A stretch of 64,000 nucleotides of DNA. It comes from Brevibacillus brevis (GTDB taxonomy: Bacteria > Bacillota > Bacilli > Brevibacillales > Brevibacillaceae). Under the pieces are notes generated by a model. That model saw nothing but the letters and a program-made list of their open reading frames with translations, was not told where the DNA came from and did not search any database. Numbering within the stretch: the first letter of the stretch is position 1; each line of letters begins with the position of its first letter. Positions 50,401 to 59,018 of the stretch are shown piece by piece. The position numbers and the translations under genes are program-made. The stretch lies in NCBI RefSeq assembly GCF_031583145.1, contig NZ_CP134050.1, forward strand, positions 2,927,501 through 2,991,500, given 5' to 3'.

Positions 50401-52221
50401 ATGATTACGCGTGAAGGGATTCAGCCGGATTTGTCCAAGATTGGCGAAAGGGTCCAGGATCGGGTTTTGTGCCAACTGATCGAAGCCGTAGCATACGAGG
50501 AAATCATTCTCCCCCGGGAGCTGCTGTTTCCAGGCGGCATGATGGGAGGACGGGTTGCGATTCCGGGAAAAACCAAGCTCGGAGAATCAGTCGACTACGT
50601 GTTTGAGGGCAAGCGGCAATTTACATTCGACCGGATTCGGGTGCGAAGAGGGACGGTAAGGCGCCGGGATTCTCGCGGCATGCAGACGGCAGCCACGCTG
50701 CCGCTGTTCGTCCAGGAAGTGCTGGGCCAAGTGCTGCCCGATGAGCGTCTGGCAATACTGCTGGATGAGCTGGAGCAGACGCTGGTGAAGGACATCCAGG
50801 CGCAAATGCACAGGGCTGCTGCTCCAGCGTCCCGCAACGAACCGACCTACGACGAGTGGGAAAGCCTTCTGGACGGACATCCCTACCATCCTTGCTACAA
50901 GTCGCGCATCGGTTTTCATTTGCGGGAAAACCAGCTGTACGGCCCGGAGTTCCAGGCGGATCTGCGGCCCATCTGGCTGGCGGTAGCGAAGACCGACAGT
51001 GTTCTTTCCTCTCTGGACGGCATCGATTATGTGGCGCTTGTCAAGGAGGAACTGGGGAGCGAGACCTTTGCGGCGTTTGCCGCCAGACTGCGCGAGAGAG
51101 GACTGGAGGAAGCGGACTACTGGCTGATGCCTGTCCACCCCTGGCAGTGGGAAAACGTCGTTCTTCCCGTTTTTCACTCGCAGCTGGCCGACCAGACGAT
51201 CGTCATGCTCGGGACGGGAGAAGACGTGTACCGCGCCCAACAGTCCATTCGCAGCTGGGCCAATGCCACCGCTCCCGAAAAGTCGTATCTCAAGCTGGCA
51301 CTCGGCATCACAAATACGTCGACCAAGCGGATGCTGGCCAAGCATACGGTGTTGAATGCGCCGCTCGTCACGAACTGGCTGCTCGCTCTGGCACAGGAGG
51401 ACGAGACGATCCAAGAGCTCGGCGTTCAGTTCCTGGGCGAATTTGCCGGAATCACGTACGAGTATGAAAAGCTTCCTGCCGCCGCTCAGTTGCAGGCCTA
51501 TGGAAGCCTCGGCGTCATCTGGAGGCAAAGCGTGCATCGCTTTGTAGATGCGGAGGAACAAGCACTCCCGTTTCACGCGCTCAGCCTGATGGTTCGGCAG
51601 GAGCCGGCGATCTCCCCATGGATCGGCAAGTATGGTCTGGAAGGGTGGACACGCCGACTGCTTGATGTGACGGTCACGCCTTTGATCCATATGCTGTATG
51701 CCCACGGGCTGGCTCTGGAATCCCATGCCCAAAACATCATCCTGATCCACCGAGACGGCTGGCCAGCGCGTGTGGCCCTCAAAGATTTTCACGATGGCGT
51801 ACGGTTCTCCAAGGGACATCTGCCAAGGCCGGACGTTTGCCCCGACCTTCACAGGGAACCCGCCCATCATCGGGCAATCAACCGACATTCGTATATGCAG
51901 ACCGACGATCTTCCAGCGGTCAAAGACTTTTTGCACAGTGCGTTTTTCTTCGTCTGCCTCGGCGAGCTGTCCATTTTTTTGGCGGAGTCTTACGGGCTGC
52001 CGGAAGAGGCGTTTTGGAAAATGGTTGCGGACGTCATCTATCGCTACCAGGAAGAACACCCGCAGTATCGGCAGGCCTACGACTGGTATGATTTGTTCTC
52101 GGAAACGATCATGGTCGAACAGCTAGCGCGAAGAAGAATGTGGAAGAATGCGGAAGTGGAGCCCAAGCCAGTGCCCAATCCGCTGTACCATTACCGAAGA
52201 AGGCGAGGAGGCGAAGCATGA
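50401..52221 (+). CDS. IucA/IucC family NIS siderophore synthetase (second of three)
   Basis: This 606-residue NIS synthetase has GHPYHPCYKSRIGF at 159-172, MPVHPWQWENV, and KLALGITNTSTKRM, the conserved loop around the ATP phosphates. LESHAQNIILIHRDGWP and KDFHDGVRF belong to the FhuF-like C-terminal half. ATG 50401 follows GAGGTG. The gap to the exporter gene is 9 nt, and its TGA overlaps the start of the third synthetase. It catalyses one of three condensation steps; the individual substrate is not assigned. Confidence 0.92.
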   Translation: MITREGIQPDLSKIGERVQDRVLCQLIEAVAYEEIILPRELLFPGGMMGGRVAIPGKTKLGESVDYVFEGKRQFTFDRIRVRRGTVRRRDSRGMQTAATLPLFVQEVLGQVLPDERLAILLDELEQTLVKDIQAQMHRAAAPASRNEPTYDEWESLLDGHPYHPCYKSRIGFHLRENQLYGPEFQADLRPIWLAVAKTDSVLSSLDGIDYVALVKEELGSETFAAFAARLRERGLEEADYWLMPVHPWQWENVVLPVFHSQLADQTIVMLGTGEDVYRAQQSIRSWANATAPEKSYLKLALGITNTSTKRMLAKHTVLNAPLVTNWLLALAQEDETIQELGVQFLGEFAGITYEYEKLPAAAQLQAYGSLGVIWRQSVHRFVDAEEQALPFHALSLMVRQEPAISPWIGKYGLEGWTRRLLDVTVTPLIHMLYAHGLALESHAQNIILIHRDGWPARVALKDFHDGVRFSKGHLPRPDVCPDLHREPAHHRAINRHSYMQTDDLPAVKDFLHSAFFFVCLGELSIFLAESYGLPEEAFWKMVADVIYRYQEEHPQYRQAYDWYDLFSETIMVEQLARRRMWKNAEVEPKPVPNPLYHYRRRRGGEA

Positions 52222-54131
52222 GGATGAATGCGACAGGGAGCGATGCGGAAAGGCTCGTCATGGAGGATCTGGTCAATGCGCTGCTGGCGGAGCAGTTTTT
52301 CCTTGGGCTTCCAGATGCGGAGCTGTTGTCTCCGGAAGCGTGGCTGGCAACAGCTCCATGCCGTCCCGTGCTGCAAGCCCTGCGAGACTGCTTGGGAGCA
52401 TCGTTGGATCAGGCTTACGTTTTCCATTGGAATTGCGGAGAGGAAGTAGAAGGAACGATTGTTTTTCCGTTGGAACCCGCAATCGTTCAGCCGTACCGTT
52501 TCAAGGCTGAGCTTGGACTGTATGAAGCGAGCCTGGATGAGCGCCATCACGTTATGCTCCAAAAGCTCGGACCGAAGGAGCTGATGGTGCGTTTGCGTGA
52601 GCGTTACGAGAGTCAGCCCGGCATCATCGATCCGGCCAGTCTCGAACAGTTTTTGCACATGCTGGAGGGGACGCTGCTGCAAACCTCTTGGTCGCTGGAA
52701 AACGAACTGCCCGAGCAGGTGCTTTCAGCTCCATCTTCCACCGCATTTTTGCAGGCGGAGAAGAAGGCCGCTTTCCGCGATCGCCCGTTTCACCCCGTAT
52801 CCAAGGTCAAGCTGGGATGGGGGAAGGATGAGTGCCGCAGCTATACGGTGGAGTACGGCGGCCAGATTACTCTGCATTGGATGGCGGTGCATCGAGAGCG
52901 GTTGATTTGCGGCCAGCCCCAGGCTGCTGCTCCGATGACTCTGTTGCTTTCGGAAAAGGAACGCAACCCCATCCTTGAGGAAATGAACGAAAAAGGACTG
53001 GATCCGGAAAGCTTCGTTCTGCTTCCTGTCCATCCGTGGCAAATGGAGAACGTACTGCCTGGGCACCTGGCGAAGGAGATCAAAGAGGGGATTTGCATAC
53101 CGCTGCGTGCGCAAGCCGGCGCATTCTCCGCCACCTCGTCGGTTCGCTCGTTGCTACCTGCCGACGCCGGCAGTCACCACGTCAAGCTGCCCCTGGGGAT
53201 TCGCTCTTTGGGTGGGCTGCGCTACCTATCTGCGGTCAAGCTGATGAACGGCCAACGTGCGGAACAGCTGCTGAGGAAGGCCGTAGAAGGGGATGACGTA
53301 CTGAACAAGCGACTGTTCTTGTGCGACGAGACGAACTGGTGGGCCTATTTGCCGGAGAACCGCGATTTGTTTGCAGACTCGCCGCGCCATCTGTCCGCGC
53401 TCGTTCGGCAGTATCCGGCTGCATGGATGGAAGACCCGAACATTCGCCTGGTACCGATGTCGGCTTTGGCTGTATGCGGGAGAGGCGAAGCCGGGCACTT
53501 GTTTGACGAATGGCTGGCGCTCATCGGGGAAAGGCGGAGCGAATCGGCGATTCATCAGCTGCTGCGCGAAGTCATCCAGCCGTTCTTTGACGTGTGCGTC
53601 CGCCTGTTCGCACGCGGGATGATGCCGGAGGTTCACGGGCAAAACGCGGTGCTGGTCTGGCGGGAAGGCAAGATCATCGGGCTGCTGCTGCGCGATCACG
53701 ATTCGCTCCGGGTGCACGTTCCTTGGCTGCTGGGCAATGGTTTGGAGGATCCGAAGTACACCTTGCGTCCCGGAGTGCCAGAGTCGCTTTACCACCAGAC
53801 GCCCGAGAGCCTGCTTTCCTTTTTCCAAATGCTCGGGATTCACGTGAACAGCTATGCGATCATCGAATGCTTGTCTCGCCACTACGGCCTCGGGGAAGAC
53901 AAACTGTGGCAGACTTTGCAGGAATGCCTGGAGGCAGCCGTGAGTCAAGCGACTTTGGCAGAGGAAGTGCAAGCCGTTTTGCAGCAGGAGCTGTTTGGTA
54001 AAGCAACGTGGCCCTGGAAACAAATCATCCGGCCGCTCTTGAAGCATCATGCGAAGGTGCCCAGCAGCATGCCATATGGAAAAGGCGAAGCGCCGAATCC
54101 GTTTCATGCGAAAGCCCGCGTGTTTACCTAA
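52218..54131 (+). CDS. IucA/IucC family NIS siderophore synthetase (third of three, variant motif)
   Basis: The 637-residue NIS synthetase is the longest of the three. Its ATP-site motif reads DRPFHPVSKVKLGW (188-201): Asp-Arg replaces the Gly-His seen in the other two (GHPxHP), while the second His and the Lys are kept. LPVHPWQMENVLPG, SATSSVRSLLP and HGQNAVLVWREGKI are intact, so an active enzyme is likely. ATG 52218 overlaps the preceding stop (ATGA). The order of three synthetases interrupted once by an exporter matches sbnC-D-E-F. Confidence 0.9.
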   Translation: MRMNATGSDAERLVMEDLVNALLAEQFFLGLPDAELLSPEAWLATAPCRPVLQALRDCLGASLDQAYVFHWNCGEEVEGTIVFPLEPAIVQPYRFKAELGLYEASLDERHHVMLQKLGPKELMVRLRERYESQPGIIDPASLEQFLHMLEGTLLQTSWSLENELPEQVLSAPSSTAFLQAEKKAAFRDRPFHPVSKVKLGWGKDECRSYTVEYGGQITLHWMAVHRERLICGQPQAAAPMTLLLSEKERNPILEEMNEKGLDPESFVLLPVHPWQMENVLPGHLAKEIKEGICIPLRAQAGAFSATSSVRSLLPADAGSHHVKLPLGIRSLGGLRYLSAVKLMNGQRAEQLLRKAVEGDDVLNKRLFLCDETNWWAYLPENRDLFADSPRHLSALVRQYPAAWMEDPNIRLVPMSALAVCGRGEAGHLFDEWLALIGERRSESAIHQLLREVIQPFFDVCVRLFARGMMPEVHGQNAVLVWREGKIIGLLLRDHDSLRVHVPWLLGNGLEDPKYTLRPGVPESLYHQTPESLLSFFQMLGIHVNSYAIIECLSRHYGLGEDKLWQTLQECLEAAVSQATLAEEVQAVLQQELFGKATWPWKQIIRPLLKHHAKVPSSMPYGKGEAPNPFHAKARVFT

Positions 54132-54153
54132 GAGGACAGGGGAGGATGCCGCC

Positions 54154-54783
54154 ATGTTTCATGTTCAACCGAGAGTGCAGGGAGTAACGCCGGAGCTGCT
54201 CGAGTTGTATCGTCAGATCAGTCCTTCGACGATTGGGCATTTGACTGATTTCGGCTTTCTGAAAGGTCTGCAGCCGTTGTTTCGACCGATCCGCCTGCTG
54301 GGAAACGCCGTCACCGTCCGAATCCCCCACATCGACTCGACGGCCATCCGCTACGCGCTCGAATTGGCTCAGCCAGGGGATGTCCTCGTGGTAGATATGT
54401 CAGGCGATGAGGAGCGAGCGTGCTGGGGGGAATTTCGGACCTATGCAGCCTTGCAGAAAAAGCTGGCGGGGGTGATCGTGTCCGGGTGCGTCGCCGATGT
54501 CCGCGTGATCGCAGGGCTGGGTTTTCCGGTCTACTCCAAGGGAATCAGTGCGCTCAATACCCGGGCGCTGGAGCTGCAAGGAGAAGTCAACACGCCCATC
54601 AGCGTCGGCGGGGTGAGCGTTCAGCCTGGCGATTTGATCGTGGGCGACGACGACGGTGTCTTTGTCGTACATCCTTCGCAAGCGGAGGAAATCGGGCGCC
54701 GGGCCATGGAAAAAGAACGCAGGGAAGCCGTGAAGCGGCAAGAGTATGGATATGCAGATCGGAACGGGGAGAGAGGGACGTGA
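54154..54783 (+). CDS. RraA/HMG-aldolase family protein in the siderophore operon
   Basis: This 209-residue RraA-fold protein belongs to a family of class II pyruvate aldolases (4-hydroxy-4-methyl-2-oxoglutarate/CHA aldolase) and RNase E regulators. The active-site region reads WGEFRTYAALQKKLAGVIVS then GCVADVRVIAGLGFPVY. The metal-ligand Asp is kept (D115), but the Arg that binds the pyruvate carboxylate in known aldolases is Ala114. ATG 54154 follows GGGGAGGATG. It follows the third NIS synthetase, the position where staphyloferrin B and achromobactin loci have the citrate-synthase aldolase SbnG/AcsB. It may make or trim the carboxylate unit of the siderophore; that role is inferred. The RNase E-inhibitor role is unlikely here. 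Confidence 0.82.
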   Translation: MFHVQPRVQGVTPELLELYRQISPSTIGHLTDFGFLKGLQPLFRPIRLLGNAVTVRIPHIDSTAIRYALELAQPGDVLVVDMSGDEERACWGEFRTYAALQKKLAGVIVSGCVADVRVIAGLGFPVYSKGISALNTRALELQGEVNTPISVGGVSVQPGDLIVGDDDGVFVVHPSQAEEIGRRAMEKERREAVKRQEYGYADRNGERGT

Positions 54784-56447
54784 ACGAAGAGAAGAGAGAA
54801 CACCCAATGCACGGTTTAGATCCGTTCACGCGGCTCGCTTCGTGCTTGTACCGCGTACTAGATATCCAGCACGAGACCGCTTGCCCTCTTGAATATCAAC
54901 ACGACAATTCGCACGATGGATGGCTGCTGATTCATGCAGCGGAAGGCCGGATTGCGGTGAACGGGCGGACGTATAGCCTGCGTCAGCCAACATTATTTTG
55001 GCTGACGCCGGGCGCAACCGTCCAGTTTTTCCTTCCCGCAGAGGACCAGGCTGCGTACGACCGCGTTCGTTTCCAAGCCTTTGAATCAGACGGCCACGGG
55101 GGTCTCGTCCCGGCACATCTGCCGAATTTGGAACCGATCTCTCCCGGGAATGTTGACTCTCTGGCCGAAAAGATCCGAGAAGCCAAGCAAATGCTGCAAA
55201 GGGGAGACGCGTGGGAAGCCATGCGAGCCAACATCCTCTTTCAGGAAATGATCCTTGGCCTCCTCCGTGAGCATGCTGCACCGCCAAAGCCTGACGCAAA
55301 GCGAGGGATCGCGCTGACCCTATCCTATATGGAAGAGCATTATCCCGCTGCGATCAGCCGGGAGCAGCTCGCTAGGTTGGCCGGACTGCAACCGGATTAT
55401 TATTCACGGGCGTTCAAGAAGCTGGTCCGCCTGAGCCCGTTGGAGTACTTGACCGGCATCCGGATGAAGCACGCCAGACAGCTGCTTGTACAATCCAAGG
55501 GCGAGTCGCTGCGGACAATCGCGCACAAGGTGGGCTTTAGCGACGAGTTTTACTTTAGCCGCAGGTTCAAAGCCGAGACCGGACATTCGCCTGCCGCCTT
55601 CGTCAAAAAGATCCGGAGCGGCTGCAAAATTGCCGCGTTGAACCATCAGGCTACGGGCCATTTGCTGGCACTTGGGATCGAGCCGTATGCCGCCGTCGTG
55701 AACGGCGCTTTTCCACTCTCGGCCCGGCTGAAGCGCACCATCGCGATCGGAGATTCATTCCCCGACCTGGAAAAGCTGGTGAGGGCCCAACCGGACGTCA
55801 TGGTCACCCGCATTCTGCCGGAGAGAGAACCGACGGCAAAGGAAAAGCTTTTGGAGCAGATTGCCCCGACGGTTGCCCTTTCCCAGGCAGACGACTGGAG
55901 AACGCACTTTCAGACGATCGCCAGCATTGTGGGAAAAGAAGAGAGAGCCCGGGAATGGCTGGAGCGTTACGACCATCAGGCGGCAGAGATTCGCCGGCAG
56001 CTCCAAAGGGTGATCGGCGATGAATCGATCCTGGTCGTCGGGATCGGGGTCGGGAAGATGTGCGTATACGGCATGCGAAACGTGGGAGCCGTGCTTTACG
56101 GAGACTTGGGAGTGCAAGTGCCGAAGGGAGTGGCAGAGATCGGACATTACCGGGAAGTGACGATGGCGGGGTTGACCGCGTTTGAAGCGGACCGGATTTT
56201 GGTTACGAGCTACAGGCATGATGGCAGCAAGCGCATGGACGAGGCTGTCGGAAAGGAAATCACAGCTTTGTCATCCTGCACGGAATGGCAAGGCTTGCAG
56301 GCGGTCCAAACCGGAAAGGTCTCCTTTTTGCATGACGCCCGGCATCTGTACACGAGCTACAACGCCCATTCCCATGACCTGCTCCTCCAAAAAATGGCCC
56401 AATTGCTGCTTCCTGCTTTTGCTGACCACAATCTGTTGACGAGGTGA
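54780..56447 (+). CDS. AraC regulator fused to a siderophore-binding domain
   Basis: The 555-residue protein has an N-terminal cupin-like half (~15-130), an AraC helix-turn-helix pair (~180-285, SREQLARLAGLQPDYYSRAF and LRTIAHKVGFSDEFYFSRRF) and a C-terminal iron-siderophore-binding-protein-like domain (~295-550). This is the layout of Bacillus Btr, which senses bacillibactin in the cytoplasm and activates its uptake operon. It probably detects the siderophore made here, or its iron complex, and activates uptake genes. GTG 54780 overlaps the previous stop (GTGA). ATG 54807 is the alternative start. Confidence 0.88.
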   Translation: MNEEKREHPMHGLDPFTRLASCLYRVLDIQHETACPLEYQHDNSHDGWLLIHAAEGRIAVNGRTYSLRQPTLFWLTPGATVQFFLPAEDQAAYDRVRFQAFESDGHGGLVPAHLPNLEPISPGNVDSLAEKIREAKQMLQRGDAWEAMRANILFQEMILGLLREHAAPPKPDAKRGIALTLSYMEEHYPAAISREQLARLAGLQPDYYSRAFKKLVRLSPLEYLTGIRMKHARQLLVQSKGESLRTIAHKVGFSDEFYFSRRFKAETGHSPAAFVKKIRSGCKIAALNHQATGHLLALGIEPYAAVVNGAFPLSARLKRTIAIGDSFPDLEKLVRAQPDVMVTRILPEREPTAKEKLLEQIAPTVALSQADDWRTHFQTIASIVGKEERAREWLERYDHQAAEIRRQLQRVIGDESILVVGIGVGKMCVYGMRNVGAVLYGDLGVQVPKGVAEIGHYREVTMAGLTAFEADRILVTSYRHDGSKRMDEAVGKEITALSSCTEWQGLQAVQTGKVSFLHDARHLYTSYNAHSHDLLLQKMAQLLLPAFADHNLLTR

Positions 56448-56452
56448 TAGTA

Positions 56453-57784
56453 GTGAGTCAAGCCAAGAGACAACTGCATCTGAACCTGTTTATTCTCAGT
56501 ACCGGACACCATGAAGCATCGTGGCGCCATCCGGAAGCGTCGCCCCATCTCGCTACGAGCGTCGACTACTACCAAAAACTGGCGCAAACAGCAGAGCGGG
56601 GGAAAATGGACTCGGTCTTTCTTGCGGAAAAGTACCGGCTGACAAAAACGATCCAACACCGGGTCATTCCACAGATGGAAGCGTTCACGCTGCTGTCTGC
56701 CATAGCGGCCGTGACCGACCGGATCGGGCTGACGGCCACAGCATCGACTACGTACAACGAGCCGTACCACCTCGCCCGGAAGTTCGCTTCCCTGGACCAC
56801 ATCAGCGGAGGGCGAACGGGCTGGAACATCGTCACCTCGACAGGCGACGCGACGGCGCAAAACTTCAGCCGGGAGCGGCATCTGGAGCATCGGGAGCGCT
56901 ACGACAAGGCCAGGGAATTCGTAGAAGTAGTCAAACGGCTGTGGGACAGCTGGTCCGAAGAAGCGCTGGTGATCGACAAGGAGTCGGGACTCTATGCGGA
57001 CATCGAAAAAATTCGCCCCGCGGATTTCCACGGTAGCCATTTTTCCGTTCGCGGAGCCCTCAATATTCCGCGTTCCCCCCAGACTTATCCCGTTCTGGTG
57101 CAGGCAGGCTCCTCCGAGGACGGAAAAGAGTTTGCTGCCGAATTGGCAGAGGTGGTATTCACGGTCCAAAACACACGGGAAGACGCGATCGCCTTTCGCT
57201 CCGATGTGAAAAAGCGGATGAAAAAGTACGGTCGCAGCGAGGAACAAATGAAGATTTTGCCGGGCTTTATCCCGTATATCGGGGATACGGAAGCGGAGGC
57301 GAAGGAAAAGGAGCGGGAACTGAACGAGCTGAGCGTGTCGGCCTACGGCCTGCAATGCCTGTCGGACACGCTGCATACGGACTTGTCCGCTTACCCGTTG
57401 GACGGCCCCGTCCCTCTTGAGGCTTTGCCGGACATATCCCAGATCAAGGGCCAGCAAGCCCGCTTCCAGCTCTATGTCGATCTGGCACGGAGGGAAAGCT
57501 TGTCGATTCGGGAGTTGATCATTCGGACGGCAGGGGGACGAGGACACTTCACCTTTGCGGGTACGCCCGTACAAATTGCCGATGTGATGGAGAGCTGGCT
57601 GCTAAGCGGCGCGGCAGACGGCTTCAATCTGATGCCGCCGCTTTTGCCGATCGGTTTGGACGACTTCGTGAACAAGGTCATACCGGAGCTGCAAAATCGG
57701 GGGATATTCCGGACGGAGTACACAGGCCGTACGCTGCGCGAGCACTATGGGCTGACACGAGAGAGTCTGCACCAGAAGGTCTGA
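56453..57784 (+). CDS. NtaA/DmoA-type FMN-dependent monooxygenase
   Basis: This 443-residue bacterial luciferase-like (LLM) flavin monooxygenase belongs to the nitrilotriacetate/EDTA monooxygenase branch. Family blocks include SVFLAEKYRL, TASTTYNEPYHLARKFASLD, SGGRTGWNIVTS and FIPYIGDTEAEA. Relatives oxidise aminopolycarboxylates, sulfur heterocycles or dimethyl sulfide with FMNH2 from a separate reductase. GTG 56453 follows GAGGTGATAG. It lies in the iron operon between the regulator and the uptake genes, so it may oxidise the siderophore to release iron or tailor it; this is inference. No flavin reductase gene is seen nearby. Confidence 0.85.
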   Translation: MSQAKRQLHLNLFILSTGHHEASWRHPEASPHLATSVDYYQKLAQTAERGKMDSVFLAEKYRLTKTIQHRVIPQMEAFTLLSAIAAVTDRIGLTATASTTYNEPYHLARKFASLDHISGGRTGWNIVTSTGDATAQNFSRERHLEHRERYDKAREFVEVVKRLWDSWSEEALVIDKESGLYADIEKIRPADFHGSHFSVRGALNIPRSPQTYPVLVQAGSSEDGKEFAAELAEVVFTVQNTREDAIAFRSDVKKRMKKYGRSEEQMKILPGFIPYIGDTEAEAKEKERELNELSVSAYGLQCLSDTLHTDLSAYPLDGPVPLEALPDISQIKGQQARFQLYVDLARRESLSIRELIIRTAGGRGHFTFAGTPVQIADVMESWLLSGAADGFNLMPPLLPIGLDDFVNKVIPELQNRGIFRTEYTGRTLREHYGLTRESLHQKV

Positions 57785-57849
57785 ATTGTCCAAAAGAAAG
57801 TCGGTTTTCTCCATGTTCAAGTTGGAGTGTTCATCTCTATAATCAATAA

Positions 57850-57864
57850 TGAGAATCAATATCA
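57850..57864. promoter_or_regulatory. Fur-box-like site before the siderophore-binding protein gene
   Basis: TGAGAATCAATATCA matches 12 of 14 fixed positions of the 7-1-7 Fur box and lies 30 nt before the ATG at 57894. It suggests a separate iron-controlled promoter for the uptake genes. Confidence 0.7.
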
Positions 57865-57893
57865 TCCAAGAAGTTGAATGGGGGAAAACAGAG

Positions 57894-58919
57894 ATGGATC
57901 AAAGAAAGATGTTCCCGTATGTCCTGGCGTTGATGCTTGCCCTTGTTTTCGCGCTCGCCGGGTGCGGGTCGGGAACGGAGAGTGCTTCCACTGCTCAGAC
58001 TTCTACACCGCGATCTGCGGAAGCGCCGAAATCAGAGGCGCCGGGGCAGCAGGCGCCAGCGTCCGATGCGAAAGGCCAGGAGGTTCGCACTGTCAAACAC
58101 GCGATGGGGACGACCGAAGTCAAAGGCACTCCAGTGCGGGTCGTGACACTGTATCAAGGGGCTACGGATGCCGCGCTGCTGCTCGGAGTCAAGCCGGTAG
58201 GCGCAGTCGAATCGTGGATCGAACAACCTTGGTACAACTACATACGGGACAAAATGGAGGGCGTCACCAATCTCGGCTCGGAGAATCAGCCGAATATCGA
58301 GGAGATCGTCGCACTCAAGCCGGATCTCATCATCGGCGCCAAAACCCGGCATGAAAAGATTTACGAACAGCTCTCGGCAATCGCACCCACGGTCATGGAG
58401 GAAGAAGTGCATCTGTGGAAAAACACGCTGCAGCTCTCTGCCGAAGCCTTGAACAAAAAAGAAGAGGAGCAAAAATTTCTCGCCGATTGGGGGAAACAGG
58501 TCGCCGATTTCAAACAAAAGATGGGTGACAAGCTGAATTTGAAGGCCGGGATTGTCGACTTCCGCCCCGACCACGCGCGCATCGTCTATACCGGCTTTTC
58601 CGCGCTCGTTCTGGACGAATTGGGGATCGCTCGCCCTGCGGCTCAAAAGGGGGAAGAGTGGGGAGTCAAGCTCACCTCCAAAGAAAACATCCCGCAGATG
58701 GAAGCGGATATCATCTTCGATCAGACAAGTACGACGAGGGATGACGGAAGGCTGGATTTGCGCAAGGAGTGGACCGGACATCCGTTGTGGAAAACCTTGA
58801 CGGCTGTGAAAAACAATCGCGTCTACGAGGTAGACACGGCTGTGTGGAATAACGGATCAGGCCCGCTGGCCGCGCAAGAAATGCTGAAGGATTTGGTTGA
58901 GTTTTACGGTTTGAAATAG
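57894..58919 (+). CDS. Iron-siderophore ABC transporter substrate-binding lipoprotein
   Basis: The 341-residue FecB/FhuD-type binding protein has a lipoprotein signal with lipobox LAGC (Cys24) and a long Ser/Ala/Pro linker (~28-65). The fold blocks are RVVTLYQGATDAALLLGVKPVGAV, EEIVALKPDLIIG and the C-terminal VYEVDTAVWNNGSGPLAA. ATG 57894 follows GGGGG. The in-frame ATG at 57849 lies at the edge of the Fur box and is rejected as the start. With the two permeases downstream it forms a CbrABC/FecBCD-type importer for ferric carboxylate siderophores. Confidence 0.9.
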   Translation: MDQRKMFPYVLALMLALVFALAGCGSGTESASTAQTSTPRSAEAPKSEAPGQQAPASDAKGQEVRTVKHAMGTTEVKGTPVRVVTLYQGATDAALLLGVKPVGAVESWIEQPWYNYIRDKMEGVTNLGSENQPNIEEIVALKPDLIIGAKTRHEKIYEQLSAIAPTVMEEEVHLWKNTLQLSAEALNKKEEEQKFLADWGKQVADFKQKMGDKLNLKAGIVDFRPDHARIVYTGFSALVLDELGIARPAAQKGEEWGVKLTSKENIPQMEADIIFDQTSTTRDDGRLDLRKEWTGHPLWKTLTAVKNNRVYEVDTAVWNNGSGPLAAQEMLKDLVEFYGLK

Positions 58920-58933
58920 CGGGAGCCATTCAT

Positions 58934-58967
58934 GAGGCTGTTGACCATCACCGGTGTCAACAGCCTC
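58934..58967 (+). promoter_or_regulatory. Intercistronic hairpin between binding protein and permease
   Basis: A perfect 12-bp stem (GAGGCTGTTGAC with GTCAACAGCCTC) has a 10-nt loop and no T-run. It probably protects or partly terminates the mRNA so that more binding protein than permease is made. Confidence 0.6.
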
Positions 58968-59018
58968 GGCTGGGTTTCCCGGCGTATCATTCGAATGCTT
59001 CGATAAAGGAGGGTGCTT

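Noticed and set aside
50587-52059. 490-codon open frame on the minus strand
   Set aside because: Antisense shadow of the second NIS synthetase; GC-rich third positions keep stops rare in that register.
54420-54779. 120-codon extension of the AraC-type regulator
   Set aside because: Overlaps the RraA-family gene in another frame and does not resemble protein; GTG 54780 is preferred.
56357-57574. 405-codon open frame on the minus strand
   Set aside because: Antisense shadow of the flavin monooxygenase gene.
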